From: Streptomyces toxytricini
GTDB taxonomy: Bacteria > Actinomycetota > Actinomycetes > Streptomycetales > Streptomycetaceae
Assembly: GCF_014649915.1 (NCBI RefSeq)
Contig: NZ_BMTY01000002.1
Location: 223,463-287,462 of the forward strand
Direction: 5' to 3'
DNA: 64,000 nt
How positions within the stretch are numbered: position 1 is the first letter of the stretch; every line of letters begins with the position of its first letter. Below the pieces are notes generated by a model. It had not been told where the DNA came from. It saw nothing but the letters and a program-made list of their open reading frames with translations, and ran no database searches. Below, one piece after another: positions 44,175 through 52,973 of this stretch. A program made the translations under genes and the position numbers.

Positions 44175-44891
44175 TCAGGAGGTGCGGCGGCGGCCCGTCA
44201 CGCCGAACGCGACGCCGGCGACGCCGATCACGATGCCGGTGACACCGAGGACGCGCGCGGTGGTGTCCGAAGTCGTCCCGGAGGCCGCCTCGGTGTGGCC
44301 GTCCTCGGCGGTGTGGCCGGAGTCGGCGGGCTTCTTGGCGTCGTCGTGGTGGGCGCCGGCGGCCTTGGCGGCGGTCAGCTCGAGGACCGGCGCAGGGGTC
44401 TGCGGCTCGGGAGCGCCCGCCTTGGGCTCCTCGATCCAGCGGACGACCTCGTTGTTGTCGTACGTCTGGATCGCCTTGAAGACCATCCGGTCGGCGTTGT
44501 CCGGCAGCTTGCCGACGGACACCGGGAACTGCTGGAACTTCCCCGGCTCGATCTTGCCGCCGCTCCACGTCACCTTCGTGACGGCCTCGTCGATCTGCTT
44601 GCCGTGCACCGTCAGCGGCTTGGCGAGCTTGCTCTTCTCGACCGTGACGGTCCAGCCGGGCACGTCCTGCGGCATGACGGAGGACAGGGGCTGGTCGGTG
44701 GGGAAGTTGACCTCGACCTGCGTGGTGGACGCGTTGTCGCGCTCGTTCGGCACCTTGAAGGCCAGGGTGGCGAAGCCGCCCTTGGGGGCGTCGCCGGGCT
44801 GCACGCTGACGTGCGCGAAGGCGGGCCCGGACAGGGCGAGGACGGCGCCGGCGGCGAGGACGGCGGCGGCGGGAACGCGTGAGCTCTTCAT
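44175..44891 (-). CDS. YcnI-family (DUF1775) copper-associated surface protein
   Basis: 238 residues from the ATG at 44891 (GGAG seven bases ahead). The signal peptide is cleaved after A-F-A so the mature chain begins H-V-S-V-Q-P-G, giving the N-terminal His used for copper binding in YcnI. The DUF1775 beta domain spans residues 27-165 (F-K-V-P-N-E-R, F-P-T-D-Q-P, W-S-G-G-K-I-E-P-G-K-F-Q-Q-F). A His/Asp-rich linker (A-H-H-D-D-A-K-K, G-H-T-A-E-D-G-H-T) leads to one C-terminal transmembrane helix with an R-R-R tail. It likely binds Cu(II) at the cell surface and feeds the Sco pathway. Confidence 0.9.
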   Translation of the reverse strand: MKSSRVPAAAVLAAGAVLALSGPAFAHVSVQPGDAPKGGFATLAFKVPNERDNASTTQVEVNFPTDQPLSSVMPQDVPGWTVTVEKSKLAKPLTVHGKQIDEAVTKVTWSGGKIEPGKFQQFPVSVGKLPDNADRMVFKAIQTYDNNEVVRWIEEPKAGAPEPQTPAPVLELTAAKAAGAHHDDAKKPADSGHTAEDGHTEAASGTTSDTTARVLGVTGIVIGVAGVAFGVTGRRRTS

Positions 44892-45004
44892 GTGAGGACT
44901 CCGGGAAGCGGGGGTGACGGTGGCTCCGCGCGCGGGCGCGCGGCGTACCGCGGCACCGCTGCCTCCCGGTGTTTGCGTGCTCCGGGCCGGGGAGGGGTGC
45001 CGCG

Positions 45005-45817
45005 TCAGGCTGCGAGGGCGTAGGCCGCCGGCGGCCCGCGCCTGACCACCGTGTGGTGCAGGGCCTCCCGGCCGGTGTGCGCGGCCGGCTCGGCTGCGGT
45101 CCGCCGGACCTGCGGCCCGGCGGCGGGCGCGGCCGCGAGCCCGGCGCCGAGTGCCCGGACGAACGCCAGGGCGGCGCACAGCGCCCGCACCGGGCCGGCC
45201 GCGGCGGAGCCGCGGGACAGCTCGACGAGCCGGAAGAGGGCGGCGTCGCCGCGTCCGAGGAGCCAGCCGGCGGCGAGCGCGGCGAGCAGGTGCGCGGCGG
45301 TCATGCCGGGGCTGAGCAGGCCGGCGGCCGGAGCCCCGGCGGACTCCGCCAGGCCGGCGTGGCCGGTGTGCGCCGAGGCCGCGGCCTGCGCCGCGAGAGC
45401 GGCCGGGTCGAGGCCGGCTGCCTCCAGGATCCGGCGGGCGTCCTCGGGGCCGAGCGGGACCGCGTTGCCGCCGCAGACGAGCTGTGCGGCGAGTTCGGCG
45501 AGCGCGGCATCCGTGTTGGCGCCGACGGCCGCCTGTGCGCTGGTTCCGTGCTGGGCGAGGCCGAAGACGGCGTGCAGCCCGAGCTGTCCGCCGGCGAGTG
45601 CGACGGCGAGGCCCGGCAGCGAGCGACGCCGCCCGGCGAGCGGTGCGGCGACCGCGAAGACTCCCGCGAACGCGACGGCGAGGGCCCACCAGGGGACCGC
45701 CGCGCAGGACGCGAGGGCGTGCCCGACCGCGGACAGCACGACGCAGACCGCGGTGAAGACCGCGGCCCGGATCAGCCGGAGGCCGGCTCCGGCGGGCGTC
45801 GTCTGCGGGACAGTCAT
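45005..45817 (-). CDS. Membrane protein of unknown function
   Basis: 270 residues from the ATG at 45817. About five or six hydrophobic helices are separated by short polar loops, with no charged transport motif. A loop near residues 115-165 contains H-T-G-H and a Cys, and the C-terminus after the last helix is cytoplasmic and basic. The location next to ycnI suggests involvement with the copper genes, but this is only position. Streptomyces keep this gene at the same place next to the copper operon, from memory. The ribosome binding site is weak. I do not recognise a named family. Confidence 0.65.
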   Translation of the reverse strand: MTVPQTTPAGAGLRLIRAAVFTAVCVVLSAVGHALASCAAVPWWALAVAFAGVFAVAAPLAGRRRSLPGLAVALAGGQLGLHAVFGLAQHGTSAQAAVGANTDAALAELAAQLVCGGNAVPLGPEDARRILEAAGLDPAALAAQAAASAHTGHAGLAESAGAPAAGLLSPGMTAAHLLAALAAGWLLGRGDAALFRLVELSRGSAAAGPVRALCAALAFVRALGAGLAAAPAAGPQVRRTAAEPAAHTGREALHHTVVRRGPPAAYALAA

Positions 45818-46033
45818 GGCCGGGCCATCATCGCACTGCCCTCCGCACTCCCGTACGGCAGGTCCGGAAGGTCGCCCGTGCCCGTTGTGCGGCGGCTTCA
45901 GCGGGCCTGTCCGGCCCGGGGCGCGCCCCGGGCGCGGCATACACGCCGTCTCCGGCGTGCCGCATCGGCCGAATGAGGGCTGCGGGGGGTGCCGGTGGCT
46001 TACGGCCCGGCAGGGGAGGCAATAGGTAACGGT

Positions 46034-46549
46034 ATGAGCATCTGGTGGTCTCTCCAGTTGAGGCGCGAAGCCGCGAGCGTGCCGCTCGCCCGGCGTTTGC
46101 TGCTGAGGACGATGGAGACCGCGGGGGTGGACCCCGACATCTCCTACGAGTTGTCGGTGGCGCTCAGCGAGGCCTGCGCGAACGCGGTGGAGCACGGCGG
46201 ACCGGCCCCGGCCGCGGAGCCGTGCGGCGACTACCGGGTCACCGCCTACCTGGACGGCGACTGCTGCCGCATCGAGGTCACCGACTCGGGGCCGGGCTTC
46301 CCGGATCCGGGACCGGCGGCGCTGTCCCGGCGGGCGCGGGCGGCGGCGTCCGGTCCCGCAGCCGGGAGCGCAGCGGGCGACGAGGGATCCGGCGAGGGCG
46401 CCGTCGGCGAGAGCGGCCGCGGTCTGTGGCTGATCGAGGAGCTCGCCGACCACGTCCGGTTCCGCAACCGGCCGGGGCGCGGCGCGGTGGTCAGCTTCGA
46501 CAAGATCCTCAAGTGGCGCGACGGAGCGGCGCTGCTCCAGGTGTCGTGA
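46034..46549 (+). CDS. RsbW-like ATP-binding protein (anti-sigma-factor-type kinase)
   Basis: 171 residues from the ATG at 46034. HATPase_c_2 domain: V-A-L-S-E-A-C-A-N-A-V-E-H-G (N-box), V-T-D-S-G-P-G-F-P (G1) and S-G-R-G-L-W-L-I (G2). A ~40-residue low-complexity insert (R-A-A-A-S-G-P-A-A-G-S) sits between G1 and G2. Such kinases in Streptomyces bind or phosphorylate anti-sigma antagonists. No antagonist or sigma factor gene adjoins, but a SpoIIE-like phosphatase gene lies 1.6 kb downstream across pepP and a second RsbW-like gene at 53 kb. The gene is convergent with pepP, with a very strong terminator between them. Confidence 0.83.
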   Translation: MSIWWSLQLRREAASVPLARRLLLRTMETAGVDPDISYELSVALSEACANAVEHGGPAPAAEPCGDYRVTAYLDGDCCRIEVTDSGPGFPDPGPAALSRRARAAASGPAAGSAAGDEGSGEGAVGESGRGLWLIEELADHVRFRNRPGRGAVVSFDKILKWRDGAALLQVS

Positions 46550-46554
46550 ACCAC

Positions 46555-46594
46555 GCCGATGGGCGGGGCTCCGTACAGAGCCCCGCCCATCGGC
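46555..46594. terminator. Strong bidirectional terminator
   Basis: A perfect 17-bp stem (GCCGATGGGCGGGGCTC at 46555-46571 and its complement at 46578-46594) with a 6-nt loop between the convergent RsbW-like gene and pepP. This is the longest perfect terminator stem I found in the window. Confidence 0.9.
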
Positions 46595-46641
46595 GGAGTG
46601 CGGCGCAACAGGCCGGCAGCGGCCTGCCGGGTCGGCCGCGA

Positions 46642-48108
46642 TCAGCCCTTGAGGCCGGCCATCCAGGCCTCCACCTCGGCGGAAGCGCGCGGCAGCCCGG
46701 CCGACAGGTTCCGGTTGCCGTCCTCGGTGACGAGGATGTCGTCCTCGATGCGGACGCCGATGCCGCGGTACTCCTCCGGCACCGTCAGGTCGTCGGCCTG
46801 GAAGTACAGGCCCGGCTCGACGGTCAGGCACATGCCCGGCTCCAGCGTCCCGTCGACGTAGGCCTCGGTGCGCGCGGCGGCGCAGTCGTGGACGTCCATG
46901 CCGAGCATGTGGCCGGTGCCGTGCAGGGTCCAGCGGCGCTGGAGGCCCAGTTCCAGGACGCGCTCGACCGGGCCGTCCAGCAGGCCCCACTCGACGAGCT
47001 TCTCGGCGAGGACGTGCTGCGCGGCGTCGTGGAAGTCGCGGAACTTCGCGCCGGGGCGGACGGCCGCGATGCCGGCCTCCTGGGCCTCGTACACGGCGTC
47101 GTAGACCTTGCGCTGGATGTCGCTGTACGTGCCGCTGATCGGCAGGGTGCGCGTGACGTCGGCCGTGTAGAGGGAGTGGGTCTCCACGCCGGCGTCGAGC
47201 AGGAGCAGGTCGCCGGAGCGGACGGGGCCGTCGTTGCGGACCCAGTGCAGGGTGCACGCGTGCGGGCCGGCTGCGCAGATGGAGCCGTAGCCGACGTCGT
47301 TGCCCTCGACGCGGGCGCGAAGGAAGAAGGTGCCCTCGATGTAGCGCTCGGAGGTGGCCTCCGCCTTGTCGAGGACCTTCACGACGTCCTCGAAGCCGCG
47401 GACGGTGGAATCGACGGCCTTCTGGAGCTCGCCGATCTCGAAGTCGTCCTTCACCGCGCGGGCCTCGGAGAGGTAGACGCGCAGCTCCTCGTCGCGCTCG
47501 GCGGTGACCTTGTCGGTCAGGGCCGTCTCGACGACGGCGTCGTGGCCACGGACCACGCGCACCGGACCGGTGGCCTCGGCGAGGGCCTCGGGGAGTTCGC
47601 GGACGTCCTTGGCGGGGATGCCGAGGAGCTGTTCGGCCTCGGCGAGGGAGTGCCGGCGGCCAACCCAGAGCTCGCCCTGGCCGGACAGCCAGAACTCGCC
47701 GTTCTCACGGTTGGAGCGGGGCAGCAGGTAGACGGTGGCGGTGTGGCCGGTGTCGCCGGAGGGCTCCAGGACCAGGACGCCGTTCTCGGTCTGGTCGCCG
47801 GTGAGGTACGCGTACTCGGTCGAGGCGCGGAAGGGGTACTCGGTGTCGTTCGAGCGGGTCTTCAGCCGGCCGGCGGGCACGACGATGCGGTCGCCGGGGA
47901 AGCGCTCGGACAGCGCGGCGCGGCGGGCGGCGGTGTGGGCGGCCTGGGCGATCGGTTCGAGGCCGTGCAGCTCGGTGTCCGCCCAGCCGGTGCGCATGCT
48001 CTCGGCGAGTTCGTCGCTGACTCCCGGGTACAGCCCGTTCTTGCGCTGCTTGTGCGTCTGCTTGGGCTGCTCTTCTTCCGGGGTCTCCGGGGTGAGCTCG
48101 TCAGCCAC
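46642..48108 (-). CDS. pepP: Xaa-Pro aminopeptidase (aminopeptidase P)
   Basis: 488 residues from the GTG at 48108, with GAGGAGAAG ahead. It removes N-terminal residues before proline. The N-terminal AMP_N domain (about 50-190) contains F-R-A-S-T-E-Y-A-Y-L-T-G. The M24 catalytic domain has the five ligands in L-L-L-D-A-G-V ... Y-T-A-D-V-T-R-T (two Asp), H-G-T-G-H-M-L-G (His), V-E-P-G-L-Y (Glu) and R-I-E-D-D-I-L-V (Glu). A charged Lys/Glu-rich tail forms the first 30 residues. Cytoplasmic. It is downstream of the SpoIIE-like gene by 85 bp and could be cotranscribed with it. Confidence 0.93.
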   Translation of the reverse strand: MADELTPETPEEEQPKQTHKQRKNGLYPGVSDELAESMRTGWADTELHGLEPIAQAAHTAARRAALSERFPGDRIVVPAGRLKTRSNDTEYPFRASTEYAYLTGDQTENGVLVLEPSGDTGHTATVYLLPRSNRENGEFWLSGQGELWVGRRHSLAEAEQLLGIPAKDVRELPEALAEATGPVRVVRGHDAVVETALTDKVTAERDEELRVYLSEARAVKDDFEIGELQKAVDSTVRGFEDVVKVLDKAEATSERYIEGTFFLRARVEGNDVGYGSICAAGPHACTLHWVRNDGPVRSGDLLLLDAGVETHSLYTADVTRTLPISGTYSDIQRKVYDAVYEAQEAGIAAVRPGAKFRDFHDAAQHVLAEKLVEWGLLDGPVERVLELGLQRRWTLHGTGHMLGMDVHDCAAARTEAYVDGTLEPGMCLTVEPGLYFQADDLTVPEEYRGIGVRIEDDILVTEDGNRNLSAGLPRASAEVEAWMAGLKG

Positions 48109-48193
48109 GTCTTCTCCTCAGCTACGACAGGACCGGGTTGGGACCGCTTCCATCGTATGTGCGAGGGGAAGACGCCGAGACGACTGTGACAAA

Positions 48194-49735
48194 TCAGTCA
48201 AAGCGGGCAGCGAGGAGGACGATGTCCTCTTCGGCGCCTGCCGCGGCCGCCGCGGGGTCGCCGGTGGGCAGCACCGTGCGCAGGACGTGCTCGCACAGGG
48301 CGCCCGGTTCCCGGCGGACCGCCCGGGGGGCTCCGGCGGCCGCCGCGTGGAGCCGCGCATACGCGCGGTCCATCGGGTCGCCGGTGCGCCGCAGGAGCCC
48401 GTCGGTGTACAGCAGCACCGTTTCTCCTGGTGCGGGCTCGAACTCCACACTGGGCGCCTCCCAGCAGGAGAGCATCCCCAGCGGCGCGGACAGCGAGGTC
48501 TCGACGAACTCCGTGCGGCGCTCGCCGACGACCAGCGGCGGGGCGTGCCCCGCCCCGGCCAGCACGATCTTGCGCCGGGCAGGCTCGCAGTAGGCGAAGA
48601 GGGCGGTCGCACAGCGGGCGGGCTCGGTGAGCCGCAGCAGCAGTTCGAGGTCGGAGAGGACCGCGACGGGGTCCTCGCCCTCCATCACCGCGTACGCGCG
48701 CAGCGAGGCGCGCAGCCGGCCCATCGCGGCGACGGCACTGGGCCCGGAGCCGGTCACCGACCCGACCGCCAGCCCGAGCGCCCCCTCGGGCAGCGGGAGC
48801 GCGTCGTACCAGTCGCCCCCACCGCGCGGCGAGGGGTGGTGGCGGGCTGCGAGCTCCACTCCGGGGACCCGGGGCAGCCGGCTGGGCAGCAGTTCCTCGG
48901 CGACGGTGGCCAGGCTGGTGCGCGAGCGCTCCGCGTCGAGCACGCGGGCGAGGTGCTCGGCGGCGTGGCGGACGTAGAGGCCGACGAGGTCGCGCTGGCG
49001 GTCGCTCGGCTCGGCCTGCTCGTCGTAGAGCCAGACGACCGCGCCGAGCCGCCCGGTCGCCTCGGCGGCCAGCGGCAGCGCGTAGCTGGCGGCGTAGCCG
49101 AGCCGGGCCGCGACCTCGCGGTGCCGGGGGTCGACCGGGGCGCCGTGGCCGCCGGCTCCGGGTGCGGCGTCGGGTTCGGGCAGCACCTCGGAGCCGCCGT
49201 GGGCGTCGGGGAGCCCGTCGAGGATCCGGCCGTAGGGGGTGGCGGCGCGGGGCACGGTCTCGATGTGTCCGAGCTCGGCGCGTCCGAGCCCGAGGCCGAC
49301 GGTGGTGGCGGGGCCGAGTCCGTCGGACGGCTCCAGCACGATCAGGCCGCGGCGGGCGCCGACGAGGGCGGCCCCGGCGCGCACGAACTCGCGGAGGGCC
49401 GACTCCAGGACGGCCGTGCGGGCGAGGCGTTCGGTGAGCTCGTGGAGGGTGGTCAGATCGGAGACCATGCCTGCGAGCCGGTCCTGGACGAGCGTGCCGG
49501 GGGCGGGAGGCGCTGCCGGTGCGGCGGCGGTTCGGGGCGGCGCGGCCGCCGTAGTGTGCGGGACCGCTGCGACTGCCGGATCGATTCCGGCCACTTTCGG
49601 CGGATGGGGGGCGCTCATGGCGTCCGCCTTTCCACCTGGTGCGATACGCCGTATAGCATCGCAAACCCCCAGATCGTGCTGCGCCGCCATCAATGAATCC
49701 ACATCTACACGCACACGAGGATCGATGTCCAGCAT
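48194..49735 (-). CDS. SpoIIE-like PP2C protein with GAF domain, one metal ligand replaced
   Basis: 513 residues from the ATG at 49735; the longer frame lacks family support. A Pro/Ala-rich N-terminus is followed by a GAF-type domain (about 105-280) and a C-terminal SpoIIE/PP2C domain. The first metal motif is kept (R-G-G-G-D-W-Y-D) and Y-T-D-G-L-L and E-E-D-I-V-L-L are present, but the second motif reads V-G-S-V-T-G-S-G where active phosphatases have G-D-V-x-G-x-G. The Asp is Ser (codon 48758-48760). The enzyme may be weak or inactive and act as a binding partner. It should belong to a partner-switching system with RsbW-like proteins. Confidence 0.82.
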   Translation of the reverse strand: MLDIDPRVRVDVDSLMAAQHDLGVCDAIRRIAPGGKADAMSAPHPPKVAGIDPAVAAVPHTTAAAPPRTAAAPAAPPAPGTLVQDRLAGMVSDLTTLHELTERLARTAVLESALREFVRAGAALVGARRGLIVLEPSDGLGPATTVGLGLGRAELGHIETVPRAATPYGRILDGLPDAHGGSEVLPEPDAAPGAGGHGAPVDPRHREVAARLGYAASYALPLAAEATGRLGAVVWLYDEQAEPSDRQRDLVGLYVRHAAEHLARVLDAERSRTSLATVAEELLPSRLPRVPGVELAARHHPSPRGGGDWYDALPLPEGALGLAVGSVTGSGPSAVAAMGRLRASLRAYAVMEGEDPVAVLSDLELLLRLTEPARCATALFAYCEPARRKIVLAGAGHAPPLVVGERRTEFVETSLSAPLGMLSCWEAPSVEFEPAPGETVLLYTDGLLRRTGDPMDRAYARLHAAAAGAPRAVRREPGALCEHVLRTVLPTGDPAAAAAGAEEDIVLLAARFD

Positions 49736-50148
49736 TGTCCCGGTGGGAATCCTGGTGTCCGTGAGGCTGCAACTCACTGTCCGGTCAAGGCTAGAACTTG
49801 GCTGGAAAAAGCTGGAACAGGACGGTTTTTGCGATCGACTGGTCAGACGTGGAAGAGGCTCCGGGTACGTAGTCGGTGTTCCCCGGGGCCAGTTGGCGCA
49901 GCCCGGCAACCGCCGGGAACCGCCCGCCAGGGGCCGCCGTCCTTAACGGAGGCAGCCGGTCTCGGCACCGGCGCGGGGCCGTGATCCGCCCGCCCCCGCC
50001 GGACGTTCCATGAACCCGTAACAAAAGTGCACGAACCGTGTGAACCCGCTTCCTGCGGACAGTGGCGCGAAAACGTGTACGTGTGGTGAGACACCTCATA
50101 CGTGGTGTGATCAGGCCCTCGGCGTTCAACGGAAAGGAACGAGCGCTC
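49736..50148. other. 413-bp divergent intergenic region
   Basis: Between the SpoIIE-like and Prim-Pol-like genes. I see no gene here. Around 50060-50115 there are short repeats of ACGTG/GGTG(T) (for example ACACC at 50091 and GGTGT at 50104), which might be regulatory, but nothing matches a site that I can name. Confidence 0.4.
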
Positions 50149-50940
50149 ATGCGCGAGATCCTCGGAAGGCGTCTCCAGCGGCTCCGCAACCGCCTGACAA
50201 CCCTCCGGCCCTCCCCGGTGCAGCGCGACGACCCGGCACACCCAGACCCGGCGCTCCCCGGTACGGCGCTCCGCGATGCGGCGCTGACCTGTGCCACCGT
50301 CCGGCGGTGGCCCGTCCTGCCGGGCGTCGGCCCCGCCGGCCCGCCCGGTGCCGCGGCCTCCTCCGCGGCCTCCGCGGCCCCGGAGGTCTCCCCGCTACCG
50401 GTGCCCCCGGCCGCCCGGTGCGCGTGCCCGGATCCGGACTGCCCCGTACCGGGCGCGCACCCCTTCGACCCGGGGCTGCTCGCCGCGACCACCGACCCCC
50501 GGATGGTGGCCTGGTGGTGGACCCGGCGGCCCGGCGCCCCGCTCCTGCTGGCCACCGGCGGCGGCGCGCCGTGCGCGGTGAGCCTGCCCGCCGCCGCGGC
50601 CGCACGGGCCGTGGCCCGGCTGGAGGGGCAGGGCATGCGGCTGGGCCCGGTCGCGGCCACGCCCACGCGGTGGTCGCTGCTGGTGGCGCCGTACTCGCTG
50701 GAGCGGCTCGGAGAGCTGCTCTACGCCAAGGACCACGTCCCGTCCGCGCTGCGCTTCCACGGGGAGGGCGGCTACCTGCTGCTGCCGCCCTCCCCCGCGT
50801 CCGGAGGCGGGCGGGTGCGCTGGGAGCGGGAGCCCGCCGCGACCGGCGAGCCGTGGCTGCCGGACGTCGAGGCCGTCGTGGACGCGCTCGTCGAGGCGAG
50901 CAGCGGGGCTTCGGGCGGCGGCAGCCGTCTCGCGTACTGA
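50149..50940 (+). CDS. Prim-Pol-fold protein lacking catalytic acidic residues
   Basis: 263 residues from the ATG at 50149 (AAAGGAACG ahead). After a basic N-terminus, the sequence aligns with the N-terminal bifunctional primase-polymerase domain by its pattern C-A-C-P-D-P-D-C-P-V-P-G-A-H-P (metal-binding Cys/His), A-T-T-D-P-R-M-V-A-W-W-W, and L-L-L-A-T-G-G-G. Where active enzymes have the D-x-D/E metal site after the T-G-x-x-S-G-L motif, this protein has C-A-V-S-L-P, and the later G-x-H-x-Y-F-type block is F-H-G-E-G-G-Y-L-L-L-P-P. It is likely not a nucleotidyl transferase and may bind nucleic acid or a nucleotide. Many streptomycetes carry a similar protein annotated as bifunctional DNA primase/polymerase. 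Confidence 0.72.
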   Translation: MREILGRRLQRLRNRLTTLRPSPVQRDDPAHPDPALPGTALRDAALTCATVRRWPVLPGVGPAGPPGAAASSAASAAPEVSPLPVPPAARCACPDPDCPVPGAHPFDPGLLAATTDPRMVAWWWTRRPGAPLLLATGGGAPCAVSLPAAAAARAVARLEGQGMRLGPVAATPTRWSLLVAPYSLERLGELLYAKDHVPSALRFHGEGGYLLLPPSPASGGGRVRWEREPAATGEPWLPDVEAVVDALVEASSGASGGGSRLAY

Positions 50941-51015
50941 CGGACCCGCTCCGGAAGGACGCCCGTACCCGGGTCACTCGTTCGGGTGCCGGAGCGGCGA
51001 GTTTCCCGGGGAATT

Positions 51016-51037
51016 GGGCGCGGGGATCTCCGCGCCC
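51016..51037 (+). terminator. Possible terminator after the Prim-Pol-like gene
   Basis: GGGCGCGG (51016-51023) pairs with CCGCGCCC (51030-51037) over a 6-nt loop. Confidence 0.4.
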
Positions 51038-51063
51038 CATTCCCGCGTCGCTATCTTCGGCGA

Positions 51064-51681
51064 ATGAATCTCCGCTTGATCGGTATCGGCGCCGGTGTGC
51101 TGATCATCCTGTCGCTCCCGTTGGCGGGTGCGATCGCCGGACCGGATTTCGCCGGTCGTGATGACGGAAAAGGCGGTGGGCTGCTCTCCACCCTCGGCAT
51201 TGCGGGCCCTTCCGGCGGCACCGCCCGGGAATCCCCCGCGGCGGCCGCCGAAGGGCAGGAGAAGGCGCCCGCGCAGGCCGGTGCCGCGGTGCGTCCGGGC
51301 GAGCCGGCCCGTCCGGGTCCGGCCGAGCAGCCCCGTACGGAATCGGCGTGCGGGCCCGAACTCACCGCGCCGCAGGGGCTGGAGGCGCAGACCTGCGTGC
51401 TCGCCGCCGAGGGGCGGACCTGGGGGCGCACCTACTACCGCAACACGAGCGGGCGTGCGCTGGACGCCGTGCTGACGGTGATGGGGCCCGCCGGGCGGAC
51501 GGTGCAGATCCGCTGCACGGTAGGGGCGGGCGACGAGCCGGGGCTGTGCGAGACGCCTCGCGAGGCGTCGGCGGGGCCGCAGAACGCGTACTCGGCCGTT
51601 GCGGAGTTTGCAGTTCCGGATGATGAAGGGGAGCTGCTGCTGCGCTCCGGGAGCAACGCACCGGAGGCGGAGGGCCGTTGA
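51064..51681 (+). CDS. Secreted or membrane-anchored protein of unknown function
   Basis: 205 residues from the ATG at 51064. An N-terminal hydrophobic segment (L-I-G-I-G-A-G-V-L-I-I-L-S-L-P-L-A-G-A-I) is a signal anchor or signal peptide. A Pro/Ala/Gly-rich linker (about 50-92) leads to a ~100-residue beta-rich domain with four Cys (A-C-G-P-E, T-C-V-L, R-C-T-V, L-C-E-T) that could form two disulfides. No ribosome binding site is seen; a TATCTT hexamer at 51052-51057 ends six bases before the ATG, suggesting leaderless translation. I do not recognise a family. Confidence 0.65.
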   Translation: MNLRLIGIGAGVLIILSLPLAGAIAGPDFAGRDDGKGGGLLSTLGIAGPSGGTARESPAAAAEGQEKAPAQAGAAVRPGEPARPGPAEQPRTESACGPELTAPQGLEAQTCVLAAEGRTWGRTYYRNTSGRALDAVLTVMGPAGRTVQIRCTVGAGDEPGLCETPREASAGPQNAYSAVAEFAVPDDEGELLLRSGSNAPEAEGR

Positions 51682-51701
51682 CCCGCGGGGGAAATGGAAG
51701 G

Positions 51702-51741
51702 GCCCGGTCGCTGGCGACGGGGGATGCACCAGCGACCGGGC
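51702..51741 (+). terminator. Terminator after the secreted-protein gene
   Basis: Perfect 13-bp stem: GCCCGGTCGCTGG (51702-51714) and its complement (51729-51741), 14-nt loop. The remaining bases to 51875 hold no gene. Confidence 0.75.
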
Positions 51742-51875
51742 TACAAGAACCGTAACAAGAGATCGCCTGTTCGCAAATTCGATCTCTGATATTCAGACAC
51801 CGATTCGCAGACGATTAGCGGGAGTTGTGACACCGGTCACCAACCCTGCACGGACCGTCCCCGATCGGCGGGCGA

Positions 51876-52850
51876 TCAGCTCAGGGTCACCTGGCGGTTG
51901 GTGAGCCCGCCGCGTGCGCGGCGCTCGTCCGAGGTCAGCGGGGCGTCCGAGGCGAGGGCCGCGGCCAGCCGCTCCGCGAATTCGGCGGCCGGCTTCTCGA
52001 CGTCCTCGGCGGACACCCCGGTGGGCAGGTCCCAGACGGGGACGACGAGGCCGTGGGCGCGGAAGGAGCCGACGAGCCGGGTGCCCTCGCCGAGCGAGGA
52101 GGTGCCCGCCGCGTGCAGCCGGGCCAGGGCGTCGAGCAGCTTCTCCTCGGGGTGCGGCATGACCCAGCGCAGGTGGTTCTTGTCCGGGGTCTCGCACCAG
52201 TACGCGGCCTCGACGCCGGCCAGCTTGACCGTCGGGATGGCGGCGGCGTTGGCGCGCTCCAGGGAGGCGGCGATCTCCGGGGAGGCGTTCTGGGCGCCCT
52301 CCGCATCCGGAATCCAGAATTCGAAGCCGCTGTGCACAACCGGCTCGAAAACGCCGTCGGTGTCCAGGACCTCCTGGAGCCGAGGACCCTCGGCGGGAAC
52401 CCGGCGCGCGGCGACCGGATTGCCCGGCTCCGTGGCGAGGGCGCGCTCCAGCGTGTCGGCCATCTCGCGGGAGAGGTCGCCGCTGCTGGCGTCGTTCTGG
52501 AGGCCGAGCAGGACGGAGCCGTCCTCGCGGCGCAGCGCCGGCCACGCCATGGGCAGCACGGTCACCAGGGTGACGGAGGGGACGCCCTCGGGCAGGCCGC
52601 CCTTGAGCGACAGCGGAACGGTCGCCGCCGGGACGAGTTCGCGCAGCGCGACCCAGTCGCACTCGCCGGGGAGCCCCTCGAAGGGGCGCTGCACGTGAGC
52701 GGTCGCGGCGTGCGAGGCGGCCGCGCCGTGGCAGGCCTTGTACCGGCGGCCGGAGCCGCAGGGGCAGGGCTCGCGCGCGCCCACGACCGGGATCTCGCCG
52801 TTCTGGAGCTGCGGCTTTGCAGTCTTGGCTGCGGGGCGCTTCTTGGCCAT
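51876..52850 (-). CDS. DUF5926 protein with SEC-C zinc motif
   Basis: 324 residues from the ATG at 52850. A short basic N-terminus ([12 protein letters not shown]) precedes a SEC-C motif, [15 protein letters not shown], a zinc-binding element also found at the C-terminus of SecA. The remaining 280 residues belong to the uncharacterised, actinobacteria-specific DUF5926. Nothing shows an enzymatic site. The SEC-C motif suggests ribosome, RNA or protein contact, which is an inference. It stands alone between a convergent gene and a same-strand RsbW-like gene 123 bp upstream. Confidence 0.8.
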   Translation of the reverse strand: MAKKRPAAKTAKPQLQNGEIPVVGAREPCPCGSGRRYKACHGAAASHAATAHVQRPFEGLPGECDWVALRELVPAATVPLSLKGGLPEGVPSVTLVTVLPMAWPALRREDGSVLLGLQNDASSGDLSREMADTLERALATEPGNPVAARRVPAEGPRLQEVLDTDGVFEPVVHSGFEFWIPDAEGAQNASPEIAASLERANAAAIPTVKLAGVEAAYWCETPDKNHLRWVMPHPEEKLLDALARLHAAGTSSLGEGTRLVGSFRAHGLVVPVWDLPTGVSAEDVEKPAAEFAERLAAALASDAPLTSDERRARGGLTNRQVTLS

Positions 52851-52973
52851 CGTGGGTGTCTCCCGGGTGCGGCGGTACGGCTGTTGCGTCTGGGCGTGAG
52901 CCTAGCCGCTCGTACCGCCGTGGCCCGGAGGGTGCGGCCGGGGGCGCGGTCGGCGCGCGCTCCCGGGGCCGTG

